From assembly GCA_035222895.1 (NCBI GenBank), contig JAVYIG010006817.1, positions 47,373-111,372 of the forward strand: a stretch of DNA of 64,000 bases. Direction: 5' to 3'. Below the pieces are notes generated by a model, which saw only the letters and a program-made list of their open reading frames with translations, was not told the DNA's origin and did no database searches. Positions 34,685 through 46,797 of this stretch are shown piece by piece. How positions within the stretch are numbered: the first letter of the stretch is position 1; every line of letters begins with the position of its first letter. Made by a program: the position numbers and the translations under genes. Source of the DNA: Strongylocentrotus droebachiensis. Its lineage: Eukaryota > Echinodermata > Echinoidea > Camarodonta > Strongylocentrotidae.

Positions 34685-36135
34685 GGTACGTTGAATCGTC
34701 TTCCTTTCTCTATATTGTGATGAAACGCCCAAAAAAATCCACGCTTTGCGCGGAAGGGGAAAACTTCATTTAGACGAGTCGAGAACAGTACAACGAATCG
34801 TCTTCTTTCTCTAATATTTTAAGGAAAGGTCAAATCTTCCGCGCTTCGTGCTTAAGGGGGAAACTGAATTCAGACAATTAGGGCTTATTAAGAGTCGAAA
34901 ACGGTACAACGAATAGTCTTCTTTCTCTAATAATTTAATGAAACGTCACAACTTCCGCGCTTTGCGCGGGAGGGAGAAGCTTTATTCAGACAAGGATTGA
35001 GAGTCAAGCACGGTTCAAAGAATCGTCTAATTTATCTAATAATTTAAGGAAACGTCAAAATCTCCGCGCTTTGCGCGGAAGGGGGACAACTGAATTCAGA
35101 TAAGAATTAAGAGTCGAAAACAGTACATCAAATAGGGCTTATTAAGAGTCGAAAACGGTACAAACGAATCGTCTTCCTTTCTCTATATTGTGATGAAACG
35201 CCAAAAATTCCGCGCTTTGCGCGAAGGGAGAAAACTTCATTTAGACGAGTCGAGAACGGTACAAACGGATCGTCTTCTTTCTCTAATAATTTATTGAAAC
35301 GTCAAAGCTTCCGCGCTTCGCGCGAGAGTGAGGAAACTGAATTCAGATGAATAGGGAGTAATAAGAGTCGAAAACGGTACGACGAATCGTCTTCCTTTCT
35401 CTATATTGTAATGAAACGGCAAAATTTCCGCGCTTTGCGCGGAGGGGGGAGCTTCATTCAGACAAGGATTTAGAGTCAAGCAAGGTTCAACGGATCGTCT
35501 ACTTTCTCTATATGAAACGCCAAAACTGGGGGAGAAACTGAATTCAGACAAGGATTTACAGTAGAGAACGGTACAGCAAATCGTCTTCTTTTCAAAATAA
35601 TTTAATGAAACGTCAAGGCTTTCGCGCTTCGCGCGGGATGGGGGGGGGGACTTCATTTAGACAAGGATTAACAGTCGAGAAAGGTACAATAAATCGTCTT
35701 CTTTCTCTAATAATTTATTGAAACGTCAAAGCTTCCGCGCTTCGCGCGAGAGTGAGGAAACTGAATTCAGATGAATAGGGAGTAATAAGAGTCGAAAACG
35801 GTACGACGAATCGTCTTCCTTTCTCTATATTGTAATGAAACGGCAAAATTTCCGCGCTTTGCGCGGAGGGGGGAGCTTCATTCAGACAAGGATTTAGAGT
35901 CAAGCAAGGTTAAACGGATCGTCTACTTTCTCTATATGAAACGCCAAAACTGGGGGAGAAACTGAATTCAGACAAGGATTTACAGTAGAGAACGGTACAG
36001 CAAATCGTCTTCTTTTCAAAATAATTTAATGAAACGTCAAGGCTTTCGCGCTTCGCGCGGGATGGGGGGGGGGGACTTCATTTAGACAAGGATTAACAGT
36101 CGAGAAAGGTACAATAAATCGTCTTCTATTCCTAA
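34685..36135. repeat. Minisatellite with GCGCGAAGCGCG-type cores
   Basis: About eleven units of roughly 110-130 bp. Each carries ATCGTCTTCTTTCTCTA, GAAACGTCAAA, a palindromic CCGCGCTTTGCGCGG-like core, TTCAGACAAGGATT and GAGTCGAAAACGGTAC-like words in order. The last part is a higher-order duplication: about 35270-35693 is repeated at about 35694-36117 with a 424-bp offset and few differences. Homologous units in inverse orientation occur at 63795-64000. Confidence 0.93.
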
Positions 36136-36265
36136 TAATTTAGAGGCCTATCACCCACACCCCGTAATGAGCGCTCTTTAAGTGATTCGCTTGCTCACTA
36201 CCGCCCTCTCTAAAATAAGATCCTAGCTGCACGCCTGCATTAAAATATATCAGCTATGATGCTGA

Positions 36266-36273
36266 CTAACTTG
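36266..36273. repeat. Target-site duplication CTAACTTG (left)
   Basis: Repeated exactly at 36697-36704 around the nested 423-bp element. Confidence 0.92.
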
Positions 36274-36696
36274 CAGGGCCCTGGGAACGATTTTTTCACC
36301 GGGGGTGCTCAGGGTCCTGGGAACGATTTTTTCACCGGAGCCGCTGAGATATATTGCGAAATTTTCGCAACGACTCAGCCAGCCGTTGAATAAGCGGGGG
36401 GGGGGGGGGGGATCTCGCAACGACTCAGCCAGCCGTTGAAAATTTGGTCGATCGGTATTGGGGTGGGGTAAGGTCTGTCACTTTTGGTCACCAATTACCA
36501 CAATTTGTTTATTTTTGTATAAAAAAAACGCTTCGAGGGGTAATTTTATATGATTTTGTGAAAGAAACGTATAATTTTGTATATATATACAGTAAATATA
36601 TCATACCGAAACAATTTGCAGGGGGTGCTATGCCCCCCCTGGAAAAATTCCGGGGGTGCTGCAGCACCCCCAGCACCCCCGCTTCCCAGGGCCATG
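36274..36696. mobile_element. Nested non-autonomous hAT-like element, 423 bp
   Basis: The left end CAGGGCCCTGGGAACG and the inverted right end CATGGCCCTGGGAAGC are imperfect terminal repeats inside exact 8-bp duplications. Its first 40 bp are partly duplicated next to the end (CCTGGGAACGATTTTTTCACCGG occurs twice, at about 36279 and 36313). CGCAACGACTCAGCCAGCCG also occurs twice, flanking a G run. It lies inside the 3.1-kb element and so is younger than it. Confidence 0.9.
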
Positions 36697-36929
36697 CTAA
36701 CTTGACGAAATAATTCGTATATTTATGTCGTCGAGGAAAATGACCATTTGCGCATATGCAAGTACTATAGATAGTCCATAGGAAAAACAATTTAGCCTTC
36801 GGCCCCGGGTTTATAGGGTTAAATTTGTAGATATTGGACATTTAATTTTGTCGGTAATTGGTCGCTAGTTTTGTCGGTTATCGTTGGCCTCTACACCCCC
36901 CGACTGAAAAAGGTCCAGCGACGCCCCTG

Positions 36930-36937
36930 TTTGTACT
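36930..36937. repeat. Target-site duplication TTTGTACT (right)
   Basis: Right copy of the 8-bp duplication at 33824-33831. Confidence 0.93.
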
Positions 36938-37190
36938 GCCTCGATTTTGGATATATGCTTGTTTGTGTGAGGGTTCCAGACCGAGCAACAGTATTCCAGA
37001 TGAGGTCTAACAAGAGAGAAGTAGGCTTGTTGGCGGATCTTTTGTGAGGTTTTGCGGAGATTTCTGCTGACTAGTCCCAGCATCCGATTGGCTCGGGATG
37101 TGATGTCGTTCATGTGGCCTTGCCAGGACAAGTTGGATGAGAAAGTCAGTCCTACGTGTTTGCTCAGTTGAAATGAGTTACCAAAAGTAC
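36938..37190 (-). pseudogene. LINE reverse transcriptase fragment (proximal to insertion)
   Basis: Minus-strand frame with the signature spacing of the thumb/C-terminal region of jockey/CR1-like reverse transcriptases: LSWQGHMNDITSRANRMLGL, then a block ending AYFSLVRPHLEYCCSVWNPH and finally HISKIEAVQ, where the hAT insertion interrupts it. Sequence upstream (to about 37190) still reads HVGLTFSSNLSW in frame, but no catalytic domain remains, so the copy is 5'-truncated. Confidence 0.88.
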
Positions 37191-37199
37191 TTTTAAATA

Positions 37200-39320
37200 T
37201 GTTTAGAAAAAATACCGAATTAAAGGCACACTGTCCTACTTGTAGCTACTTGCTCCCTCTATATAGAAAACTTCCCAAATCGGTGCCTGTTGGTCCCCCA
37301 TGATCCTCTTTTTCTTATGTTAAATGAGAGCTGAGTTAATGAGTTAGCCACCTGTCACAGTGACCTCGATGGCTCTCTGGGTGGTCTAATCCCTTCTAGC
37401 TGCAGTAGTAAAGCCTCCCTTTAAACAGCTACCCCACCAGGTGAGCGTGTTCCTATCACTCTCCAAAAAATGAGAACTCTGCTTGTTAATAAATAAATAA
37501 TAAATTCTTACTTTTGCAGGACCCGAATTTTAGTTGGTTTCAGGAATGCACTTAAACGTTATTTCCTCCGGCATATATTGAATGGCCCCATAAACAGCTA
37601 TTTGTAATGATTATCTTTGTGACGAATTTCATTGCTGCCAGCTTTTTCATCTCGACTCCATTTCTAGCATGTTTAGGGTATTTGCCAGTCCCATCTTACT
37701 CTATACTACTATATTCTCCTTCGCTTTCCTTCTCGCTTTATCTCTCTCTCTCTCTCTTTCTCTCCGGTCTACGCCTCTCTCTTCCACTTTTATCCGCAAC
37801 ATGTTGTATTTTGTTTCATTTCTCTTTTTGTCTCATTCATTTGTATGTTTTATGTTTATATGTTATGCCCTGATTTGGCAAATCTATTGTCCTGGGCCAT
37901 GTATGCTATATTGTGATATATCTCTGTATAATTACGGTCTATTTGTACCACTGTCTATTTTTATTATGAAATAAATGTTCATGTTTTTTTTTTAAGTATT
38001 ATGCTTTGTTAAATTTGCTTGAAACATGAATACAAGTAACCAGCCATCAAGAATGTTCCGTCAAAAATAGAGTTTGCACAGAATCATTCGCTGCCGCCTA
38101 AATTGCGTCCTTGAATAAATCAACTCCTTGGCAGAAATTAGCTAATTTATTTCCAACGTAGTGGAGTCTCTCGATGTATTTAAAACATGTTTATTCCAAC
38201 TCCACCAAGGTGAGGTAAATATCTTGAAATAATTCCTTGAAATGCTAGAGTGCCATAATGGCAGCCAAGCTAAAGCCGGGGTAATAATCATGGAGCGCCA
38301 GGAGTGTCAAATCTGAGCGCTATTAACAAGAACCACCTATTATTCATAAGTTCGCCTACCATCTTCGAAATTCTTTAATTTAAGTGTTTTCTAAACGAAC
38401 AAATATGACAACAAATTAATCCGTGAGGTTGCAACGGCTTTTTGAGAAACTTAACCCTAAAAAGGCCGGGCTATTTGAGGTCTTGATACGGCCGGGGGGG
38501 GGGGCATTATGCCCCCCCCCCCCTAAGATCTCCTTCACATTTTTACCCATAAATCATATATTCTTTATATTTAAGCATTCCTTTTCACTACATGACATAC
38601 GTTAGACCATTTGAAACAATAATACGACCAAAAAAGGGAAGAGCTAGGTTATTCCTTATGTTATCTCTTGTTTTCATAATTTCTAATGTATTTCATTGTT
38701 TTTTCTTCTTCTTTTTTCCTTTTTTTTTTAAATTTCTAACTACAACTCAACTGTTTCGACTCCCAAAACAAACACCTAAACTTAAAACAAGACCCAATAA
38801 TCAATGTTTTATCTCCTTTTAGGAAAAATGACAGTTCCGTATGTTTTGTACACAAATCACGAAAATGAGCGATTTCGGGGCTGACATGCAAAGACAAAAG
38901 GTCACGTGACTTTGTAACTGTACCCCCGATTTTCAAAATAATTGTTTTAAAAGATGCGCAAGACCCGAAAGAAAAAGGTCAGCGAGCGGCAGGGCGCCAT
39001 CCATATGCGTATATACAAGCAATACGTTATTACAAGCTATAAAATAACTACCAATAATGCTTATAGCAATAGTTTTCTGAAATATTCTCACTTTACATCT
39101 TATTTATAACTTGTCGTATCTTACTGGAAAAATAAAGTCGTAATAGCCTTCCAATATCAAATATATGTTATATAGAGATCGACATACCTCTTCCTCAATA
39201 TCAGTTTGATCAACAAACAAAAATCTGGATTATCCTGCTAAACTGCTAGTTCGGATCAGATACAGGACAATGACCTAAGGGATTTACTCAAAAACATGAA
39301 TTCTATCTCAAAAGCATTTC
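37200..39320. other. Unassigned DNA with possible retroelement debris
   Basis: A plus-strand stretch at about 37520-37590 reads GFRNALKRYFLRHI, vaguely like a LINE C terminus but too short to call. A CT tract lies at 37740-37765. A G/C hairpin (G run, CATTATG, C run) lies at about 38494-38523. No host exon recognised. Confidence 0.4.
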
Positions 39321-39325
39321 TTAAA

Positions 39326-39677
39326 GTTCATCCTTTCAACGTTCACAACGTAAAATAATATTACACCAATGGAAACCGTAGTAACCGTAATCACAACCTA
39401 AATATGTCACTTTGACAAAGTGAAATATATACAAAATTTCAGGATTGGCCCGTCAAGCAACTAGGTCGTATCAAATCTATTCAGTAGCTCAATGGAATTA
39501 CCCAAAGTATTTAGTTTTCTCGAAATTTATTTTGATGTTCATCCTTTCAAAGTTCACAACATACACCAACATTACACTAAGAGAAATTTTAGCAATCAGA
39601 ATCCCAATTAAAGTATGTAAATTTGACAAAATTCCAAATATACAATATTTCGGGATTAGCCTGTCAAAATATCAGGT
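39326..39677. repeat. Imperfect direct repeat, offset about 211 bp
   Basis: About 140 bp at 39326-39465 recurs with many substitutions at 39537-39677. Shared words in order include GTTCATCCTTTCAA, GTTCACAAC, ATTACAC, TATACAA and ATTTC-GGATT. The pair is old. Confidence 0.8.
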
Positions 39678-39679
39678 AT

Positions 39680-41140
39680 ACTCAATTGCTTTAAAGGTTT
39701 TATTCAAGAACATTGAATCTACAAAGATTGTCCGGGAGCATTCGAGGGTATTAATATGCAAAGCACTTAAAAATAAGAGCGCAATATCAATATTATATCT
39801 TTCCTATCATTATAAGATTATCACACTACTTGTAAATCTTTACTTCTTTGTATGACTTGGTTAGGGAGCCACTTTATCACAATTTGTTCTCGATTTAAAT
39901 AAGAAGGATGAAGACCGCCCCAAGGGCATACATGAATACATTACAATATGTTATTTTGAGAACATTCGTTTTGAAAGTGGGTTAGCACTATCCAGAACAC
40001 GTGTAAGCAAATAGGCAGCCTAATCTCATGAGTAAAACGAGGACAGAGATACAAGGAAATGAAAGATAAATATCCAAAAATATTTTTAAAAACAGTTTTG
40101 CAGGAAATTGAGAAAACAAGAATCTACATCAAATAGAAGAGGGACTATAAAAAGAATTTGAAAGCATCCCGTCATCATAATGAAACGAGAGACGAAGAGA
40201 AGGAGAATAGAACGGAAAAGGGGAGGCGTTTTTCCTAGTCGTAGGTGGTATAATCAGCTGTATGATGACGCAATACTTCCACCGTGGTTCATTATAAGAT
40301 GTCAGTACTACCAGTCATACCGATTGTAAACATCGTCGTCATACAGTCTCCTTTCCTCTTTTTTTTCTCTCCATAAACTCTCTGTCATCCCACCATTCAA
40401 AGCTCACACTCCCACTTAACGTCAACACGCCATTTCTGATGGTCAATCCGCCACTGCACATCGTCGAATCCTCCACCCTCGCAAACAAGCAAATGTGTGA
40501 ATATTTGCAGTGATGCGGAAGGCGTTGCGTGGCGGAAAAGAAGCTTCGCCCGTACCGCGCCTTTATCCCCCGAAAAATAGAATCCGCAAAAATAGAGAAG
40601 GTTTGATAATACGCATGACGTCTTCGCACCTTTGGTCCCTTGCCACTTCACAGTCTCGGAAAACATCGGACATTGAAGGATGACGGGGAGTCCGAACCCC
40701 GACGCTAGATCGGTTTAAGGATTGTAATACACTCCTCGCAGAATATTATGCTCGATGAGTGGGGGGAAAGAACTCCGAAATACCAGGGTCTGTCGCAATG
40801 TGAACATATACGAAGGAAAACTTCATGGAATTACTCTATTCTATAATTTTTACAGTTATCAAACAGATTATTCCATAATCATTATATTTATAAGACTATT
40901 TGCAGTAATTCATTATGCTTTGATTTGTTTATTATATTGTATTCTATGTTTTTTTAATTTAATGTTACAGTATTCATTATCATCATCGTATGTAGTTCGT
41001 CAATTGTATTTAAAAGTTTTAAGAATGTATATTATGATCGTCTAACTACATCAATGTATTGTCGGAGGTGACTCCAAGCTAGGTTGGGACGTTCCACAAG
41101 TAAGTTGACACCACACAAGTCATTGACTCCTTCAGGATTT
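39680..41140. other. Unassigned DNA
   Basis: A relatively GC-rich stretch, 40390-40700, has two overlapping minus frames (40339-40629 and 40397-40666) without recognisable domains. Nothing was supported. Confidence 0.4.
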
Positions 41141-41141
41141 T

Positions 41142-41400
41142 AAATCAAAACGTGTTCAGTGGATAATTACGATCACCGCAATGTGATCTCAAAAGGTTCC
41201 CACTTCGAACCCCAGCAGCGGTGTTAATGTCCTTTGGCAAGACATTATATCTACATTTGCCACAATCGACCCAGTAATTGATGTAAATGAATAGCTGGTA
41301 GTAAAACAATTCCGTAGTGCACCTTATACCTAAAGCAAGACAAATGTGTAGGTGCTTTCATCATCACTTGATAAGGATACATGCCCTTTTTACTTTAAAG
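41142..41400 (+). mobile_element. Degenerate tRNA-derived SINE
   Basis: A B-box-like CACTTCGAACCCCAGCAGCG at about 41201 is followed by GTTAATGTCCTTTGGCAAGA. That second phrase also occurs (complemented) in the SINE at 59443-59580. The A box is badly eroded. Confidence 0.55.
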
Positions 41401-44400
41401 TGACCCGGTAACATTGTTGAAGGTTAATGAGAAAACTGCGTATTTTTTTTATGTAATGTAACTTTTTATATTCCCTCTACTGTACGCACCCTCTCACTTT
41501 TAAACAAATCCTGAAACAATTTTCTCAAAACACAAAGATTTGTATGGTTTTTCCTTGAAGACGTCACCCTCTAATAGTAAATTCTCGCAACCAATTTTTG
41601 AATTTTTCCAACCGTTTTCTCATGAAAATAAGACATAAGACAGGCTTTAAAAAAAAATCAACACTGAAATGTTTGGAATGGTATATAGAGCCAATTCATT
41701 GCTTTCTGACGACTTTCATTCACCTAAAATGTAATTTTATCGCAATAATATAATTGGGAAAATTAAGAAAGCGATCAGAACAGTTTTTTCCTTATTTGTA
41801 TCATTGATAATGGTCCATTTTCACTCAAACTTTCAGATTATCTTTTATTGTACATCTATCATTGAAGTCACTACCTTGGCACCATATTCTCTCATCTGAA
41901 CAATGTTTCCAAGTCCCTTTAATGTTGTCGTTTTATTGTTGTTGTTGTTGTTGTTGTCAGTCTCTTCTATCAAGCTAACAAGAAATCTCAATTTCTTTGT
42001 TAAAAGACAATATTCTTAAAACACAAATTAGATTCATCACGCTTACTTTTTACACCGAAATAATTTGTTATCACCTCAGTTTTCTTTTCAACTGGAAAGG
42101 AAACATATTTTTAGTGATTTGTTTTTGTTGAAAATCGTGAAATCTGTACAGGGGAAGAAAAACTGTTTTACAAGTAGTTATGCTGGCTGTCGGATTTTAG
42201 GCGTTTTGGGACCCCAAAGACAAGGCGTGTAATTAGACGCAGGTAGCCAACAACGTTGCAATTCTTAAGTTACACTATAAGAAGATTTAATGATCGCTCG
42301 GGGATCATTTTGGTCTGAATGTGATCCGTTTTCCTCTACAGGTCGTCCATTTTACTAACACCTCCCTCGTATTGGATACATATTATCATACACTTTCTCG
42401 CTACTTATCGCATCCGACACCTCCCCACCCTGGCATTAGATACATATTATTATACTCCTTGTTGTTACATTATCGCCGCGTTCGCGATCTTTCTCTTTCT
42501 TTACTCTTACCATTTTCGTATTGCTGGGGAGAAAGGAGACGGTGGAGGGGCGTAGGACCCTGGGGATTGGAGCTAGCGGTAGGAAGATAAATAGTAGGGG
42601 ATAGAAAGAGGTGGAGAGTGAGAGGGTAAGGAAATAAATGGATGAGAGTGAGGGAGGGGAGGGAAAGAGAGGGAGAGGAAGAAGATATACAGATAGAGAG
42701 AAGGGAGCACAAAACGTATTGTGTTGTTGGTTATTATTTCCATGTTCTATTTGTAACTACGGTAATAATTGTTCTCAAATAGATTTTCTCTTATCGTCTT
42801 ATTACGTCTATTTTTTATTCTCGAAGGTTACAAGAAGAATTTTTTTTCTCTGTAGTATTCACGATGGGAGGCTTCATTCCATTACAGGTGCTAAATGTCT
42901 CATAAGCAGATTATTCTGACGAAAGAAAAAATCGACAGCCTTTTTTCATTCTGGCTACCACATTGCGTTTAGACCGAAAGCCTCCAATCGCAAAGACAGC
43001 TATTGTTTACGGAGAGGTTGAAAAAGAACATTACCGTACATCGAACATGGCCATTGAAAAAAGAAGAACAAATCTATGAAATTACGAGGCAAATTGATAT
43101 CAAGATAAAGAACAGAGACTCTAAAAATACCAGGTAGAAAACGTCGGCCAACATGACCCTAAGTATGTGTCCGGCAAACTTTGCGGAAAATGATTCGCTC
43201 AAAAAGATGATCTGATTGGAAAACATTACCCGAGATGGTCGTTTGATTACCCTAAGTTTGGTGGACACACGATTTCATCATGTTGGCCTAAATTTAGACT
43301 ATATTCCCTTTTTTCAGAATCTCGCAAAGCTAATACCATTGTTTCAAGATCATAACCCAGAAAGGCAAAATTGACAGGAATGGTAGTAAAATTTATGATG
43401 CATAGTTGGTTTGCAAATGATTTGTAAGTATTAAATGAAAATATAATAGAAATTGAGGGTTTGAAATATTTCCCTAAACTCAAGCCTTGAAAGAAGCTTT
43501 CATCAAATCCCGAAGAGCTAGACTAATTGGAAACAATTTCTCTTTTCTATACTTCACATATAACACAACGATATGATGTCTTAAGGCACTAAACAATGGT
43601 AGAAACGAACATTAACGAACGTTTGAAACATTTTTTCCTCGATAATTTGCAGCCAGTATGTGTAATTTATACAGGATTAAAAGAATCGAGGAAAACCAAG
43701 AACATCAGTAAACAATACTTTTAGCGACGAAAACCCGATACATGTATAACAAAGTAAAAAACAAATATTGAAGGAAAATTAGGAAAATTCTATTAAGAGA
43801 ACAACTTTTTTTAAATGGGAAAAAATGTATGTCTCTGTGAAATATAATATTGGAAAAATGCATTTTGACCAACATGGCCAGGTGCTGAATCAAGGAAGAA
43901 ATGCATTACGTCGTCATAAAACACAAAAATGATACGAGACACAATGGGCCTAAACGATTGTGGCTGAATTTGACCACCGTTTTTCTTCATGAAATGTTTA
44001 ATAAACCATAGCGCATTCCGATTGCATGATTGCGTTTTCCCTGGAATTTCTCTGATACAAACATATCATATTCATATATCCATTATGCATATACATAGAA
44101 AGGAATTCATGTTTAGAATATGGATCTAAAAAAAGGATATTTTGTAAGAATATATTGGTTGCCCTTTAGATCCAATCAAAAACAAATTTAAGGAACTCCA
44201 ATATGTTGGTTTTGTATTTCTAACGGAAAACTATGTGAATATCCTAGGTCCATAATCATATGAGCAAGTGCATAACATGAAATTGGATACAAATTATACA
44301 AAATAACGTCATATATAGGAATAACATTTGGAATGAATCTTAAAACTGATAATATCTGAGACTTTAAGGATTCGGAACAGAGCGAAACGGGCTTTACCTT

Positions 44401-45420
44401 CAGGTTTCCCGTTTTCTTAAATATTCGCATAAAGCACATTCAAGGTGAAGAAGATTCGCTTCTGTTAACGCAAACTGATCAGTATAAGCTACAAAGGATC
44501 ATAAAAACACATTGAAATATAATTTTGGGTATTTATTATTCTAATAAGATTAGAAGGCTGTAAAGTCTATCATTTAAAACGAGAGGAAATAGTCAAATAG
44601 CACATTTTTTGTTTTGTCCCGAAAAGTTGGCCGACCGATATTTCGTTCAGTTGGGGGGGTAGTTAAGGTCACCTTTTTGGTCACCCTTTAGTACAATTTT
44701 CTTTTTTTTTTTAATAATTTTTTTATTCCAAAACACACACAACAAAAAAATTGAGGGGGGATTCAACCCCCCCCCCTGCGTTAGCGCCTGAGCAGAATTG
44801 AATCATTATTTATAAGTGTGTACTGTATTTCACCCGCACGTCTTCCCACTTCATCATTTGGTTGTTGTCAACATAACATGATTGTATGAATATCGTATTA
44901 AGATAGATATAAAGATAAACAAACACCTTTTATATCTTTTTCAAATTTAAATGCCTATGATTACTTTTCTTATCCTTTTTTTTTTTTTGGGGGGGGGGGG
45001 GTAGAAACTGTGGATTCAGACAGGTTTGGCTTATCCAACATGTTTCGAAATGCTCTGGGATATTGTGGATTCAAACAGACAAGCATAAACAAGTAAGATC
45101 AAACTGAATATAATCTATCAAAACCTGACTGTCTTTGGTATCTCTATCAATTTATATACCATCTTTTTAGTATGAAAATGTCATCTTCTTTTCAACATCT
45201 TCATATAATGAAACTGTAAATTATTAAAACTCGTCTTAATCTCTGCTATCCTTCATCTTCGAAGGATAGGAAGAAGGTAATAAAATATCGTTTTGATACA
45301 TTTCTTGTATGATAAAAAAGGGGAAATCGGAAGATAATTTACTGTCGTGAAGAATATAAAGAGGAATGTTGCATTTGTTCGTTTGGTGAACGTGTGTTTT
45401 GGTGTGTTTTGGTGTGTGTT
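41401..45420. other. Unassigned DNA
   Basis: Contains (TTG)n at about 41935-41957 and G-rich/CT-rich frames at 42470-42720. At 44760-44800 a C run is followed by TGCGTTAGCGCCTG, which looks like the end of a DNA transposon whose other end could not be found. A T run then G run lies at about 44979-45001. No gene supported. Confidence 0.4.
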
Positions 45421-45457
45421 TTTTTTTTTTTTTTTTTTTTTTTTTTGGGGGGGGGGG
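45421..45457. repeat. Poly-T then poly-G homopolymers
   Basis: About 26 T followed by about 12 G, immediately left of a small transposon. Confidence 0.95.
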
Positions 45458-45479
45458 GTTGCTAGGAGGTCAACGATTT

Positions 45480-45928
45480 CAGGGGCGGATCTAGCTTTTT
45501 TGCTAAGGGGGGGGTTTGACCAAAATAATGACGATGCGGAGCATCGTCCACGAGCCGCGAAGCGGCGAGCCGATTTTTTGGGGGGTGTTTATTTGAACCC
45601 CGTATAAGTGATGTTTTCCTGGCATCTATTAACACAATGGAGACCATAAAAAGCAGTGTATGATAACGTCTTTTTAAATCAAGTAACAGTTTAATACACA
45701 GTTATATCCAGAGTTATCATGTGTTTGGTTAAGTTACCAGATGAGTTGAATATCTTCTCACAATATTTGCACTTGAAAGGGTTTCTCTCCAGCGTGCGTT
45801 CTTTTTTCTTTCTTTTTTTCTTTCTTGTTTTCTTTTTTTTTCCTTTTTTTTTTGTTTTTTTTTTGGGGCCGCCCAAGGGGGGGGGTTTAAACCGCCTAAA
45901 CCCCCCCCCCCCCGTAGATCCGCGCCTG
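45480..45928. mobile_element. Small hAT-like element or element pair, 449 bp
   Basis: The left end CAGGGGCGGATCTAG and the inverted right end CAGGCGCGGATCTAC match at 13 of 15 positions. GATTT abuts both ends (45475-45479 and 45929-45933). That is shorter than the 8 bp expected for hAT, so the pairing may be decayed or the ends may belong to two elements. The interior has hairpins (GATGCGGAGCATC at about 45532), a zinc-finger relic and poly-T. Confidence 0.6.
45719..45800 (-). pseudogene. C2H2 zinc-finger relic
   Basis: The minus strand reads RTLERNPFKCKYCEKIFNSS then GNLTKHM, i.e. a degenerate TGEKPF-type linker, C-x2-C, the conserved Phe and Leu, and the first zinc-binding His. The second His is missing and the frame runs into Lys-rich low complexity. 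It is a single broken finger, probably trapped inside the transposon. Confidence 0.7.
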
Positions 45929-45934
45929 GATTTC

Positions 45935-46465
45935 ATTTTGTAAAGGAATGTATATCATTCTTAGCTTGATCTCTACAACCTTTGCTCTTTGCTTCCCATG
46001 GTTCTGGTAATAGAAATGCATTTTAGCATAAAATTCTGAATTGTTTATAATGCATTAGATTAGGATCAGGGAAATGTACCACCAAAAAAATAAATATATA
46101 ATCTCAAAACTTGATTGGAAATCACTTTCATTACATGCAAGATGATTTCTATTAACGTATTCGAAAGCACAAATACAACAAGATTGAGCCCGTCTAAGCA
46201 CAGATGGAAATTAGGGGGAAGGTTAATACCATTAAAGCTCCTCATCGAAAAATATCATCTGGTGAGATACTCTATTTATTCTTTAACGGACTTCGTTGTA
46301 ATTTGTGCTTCTCAGAATTTTCTCCCGTCCAAATCCGCTTCAAGGGATTCAGAAATTCGGAAAGATATGATTTACGTAGATCGCGCGGGCAAGATTATAC
46401 GCGCTCATCATTTTTATTTTGCATATTATATTACAGCATTTTACCACCGCACATCGACACGCTAG
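45935..46465. other. Unassigned DNA upstream of candidate promoter
   Basis: Short overlapping frames only, no recognisable domain. Confidence 0.4.
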
Positions 46466-46469
46466 TGCC

Positions 46470-46733
46470 GTGCGCATAAAACAGTTGGAGCTCAGCTCGA
46501 ACAGAAAGCAGAGACAGTTTTCAGATAGGCTGGATGAGATTGAAATAAGAGTGGAGCAGTTTTGAACTTTCTTTTTTGGACTGTTCGGCGACAGCAACGC
46601 TTTATAAGGGACAGGGCTCTGTCCGTTTGCAAGGTTTTTATTTCGGTTTTTATGCACAAGGATTGGTGGCAACGGCTTTTTTTCATTCACCTTCGGCAAA
46701 AGCTAGAAGAAGGAACCGCGTCCTCGATTTGAG
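46470..46733 (+). promoter_or_regulatory. Candidate promoter and non-coding first exon
   Basis: A locally GC-richer block with TATA-like CATAAAA at about 46475-46482 and a second, TTTATAAGG, at about 46600. It ends at GAG|GTAAGTG (46733/46734), a perfect consensus splice donor. No ATG-started frame reaches the donor with a recognisable protein, so it would be a 5' untranslated exon. The next plus-strand gene is the GnRH-type precursor, whose coding exon begins with a spliced-on leader at 59035. Linking the two over about 12.3 kb is inference. Confidence 0.35.
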
Positions 46734-46797
46734 GTAAGTGTTTGAATTTACCTTTGCTTTTCTCGTGGACTCCATTTCGTATATTCTGATGAGGAGG

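Larger units (their letters stand above)
33832..36929. mobile_element. Non-autonomous hAT-like transposon, 3,098 bp
   Basis: It begins CAGGGGCGTCGC and ends GCGACGCCCCTG, 12-bp inverted termini of the CAGGGGCG class common in hAT elements, inside exact 8-bp duplications. No transposase frame survives or is needed. The interior holds a 24-bp hairpin (33897-33979), a purine-rich block (34026-34335), a minisatellite with GCGCGAAGCGCG cores (34685-36135) and a nested 423-bp element (36274-36696). It has inserted into a LINE. Confidence 0.92.

Noticed and set aside
34685..36135. Regularly spaced repeats considered as a CRISPR array
   Set aside because: Eukaryotic context, units of over 100 bp that are homologous throughout, no unique spacers and no cas genes.
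45475..45933. 8-bp target duplication around the 449-bp element
   Set aside because: Only GATTT (5 bp) abuts both ends; extending to 8 bp needs mismatches and shifts the termini.
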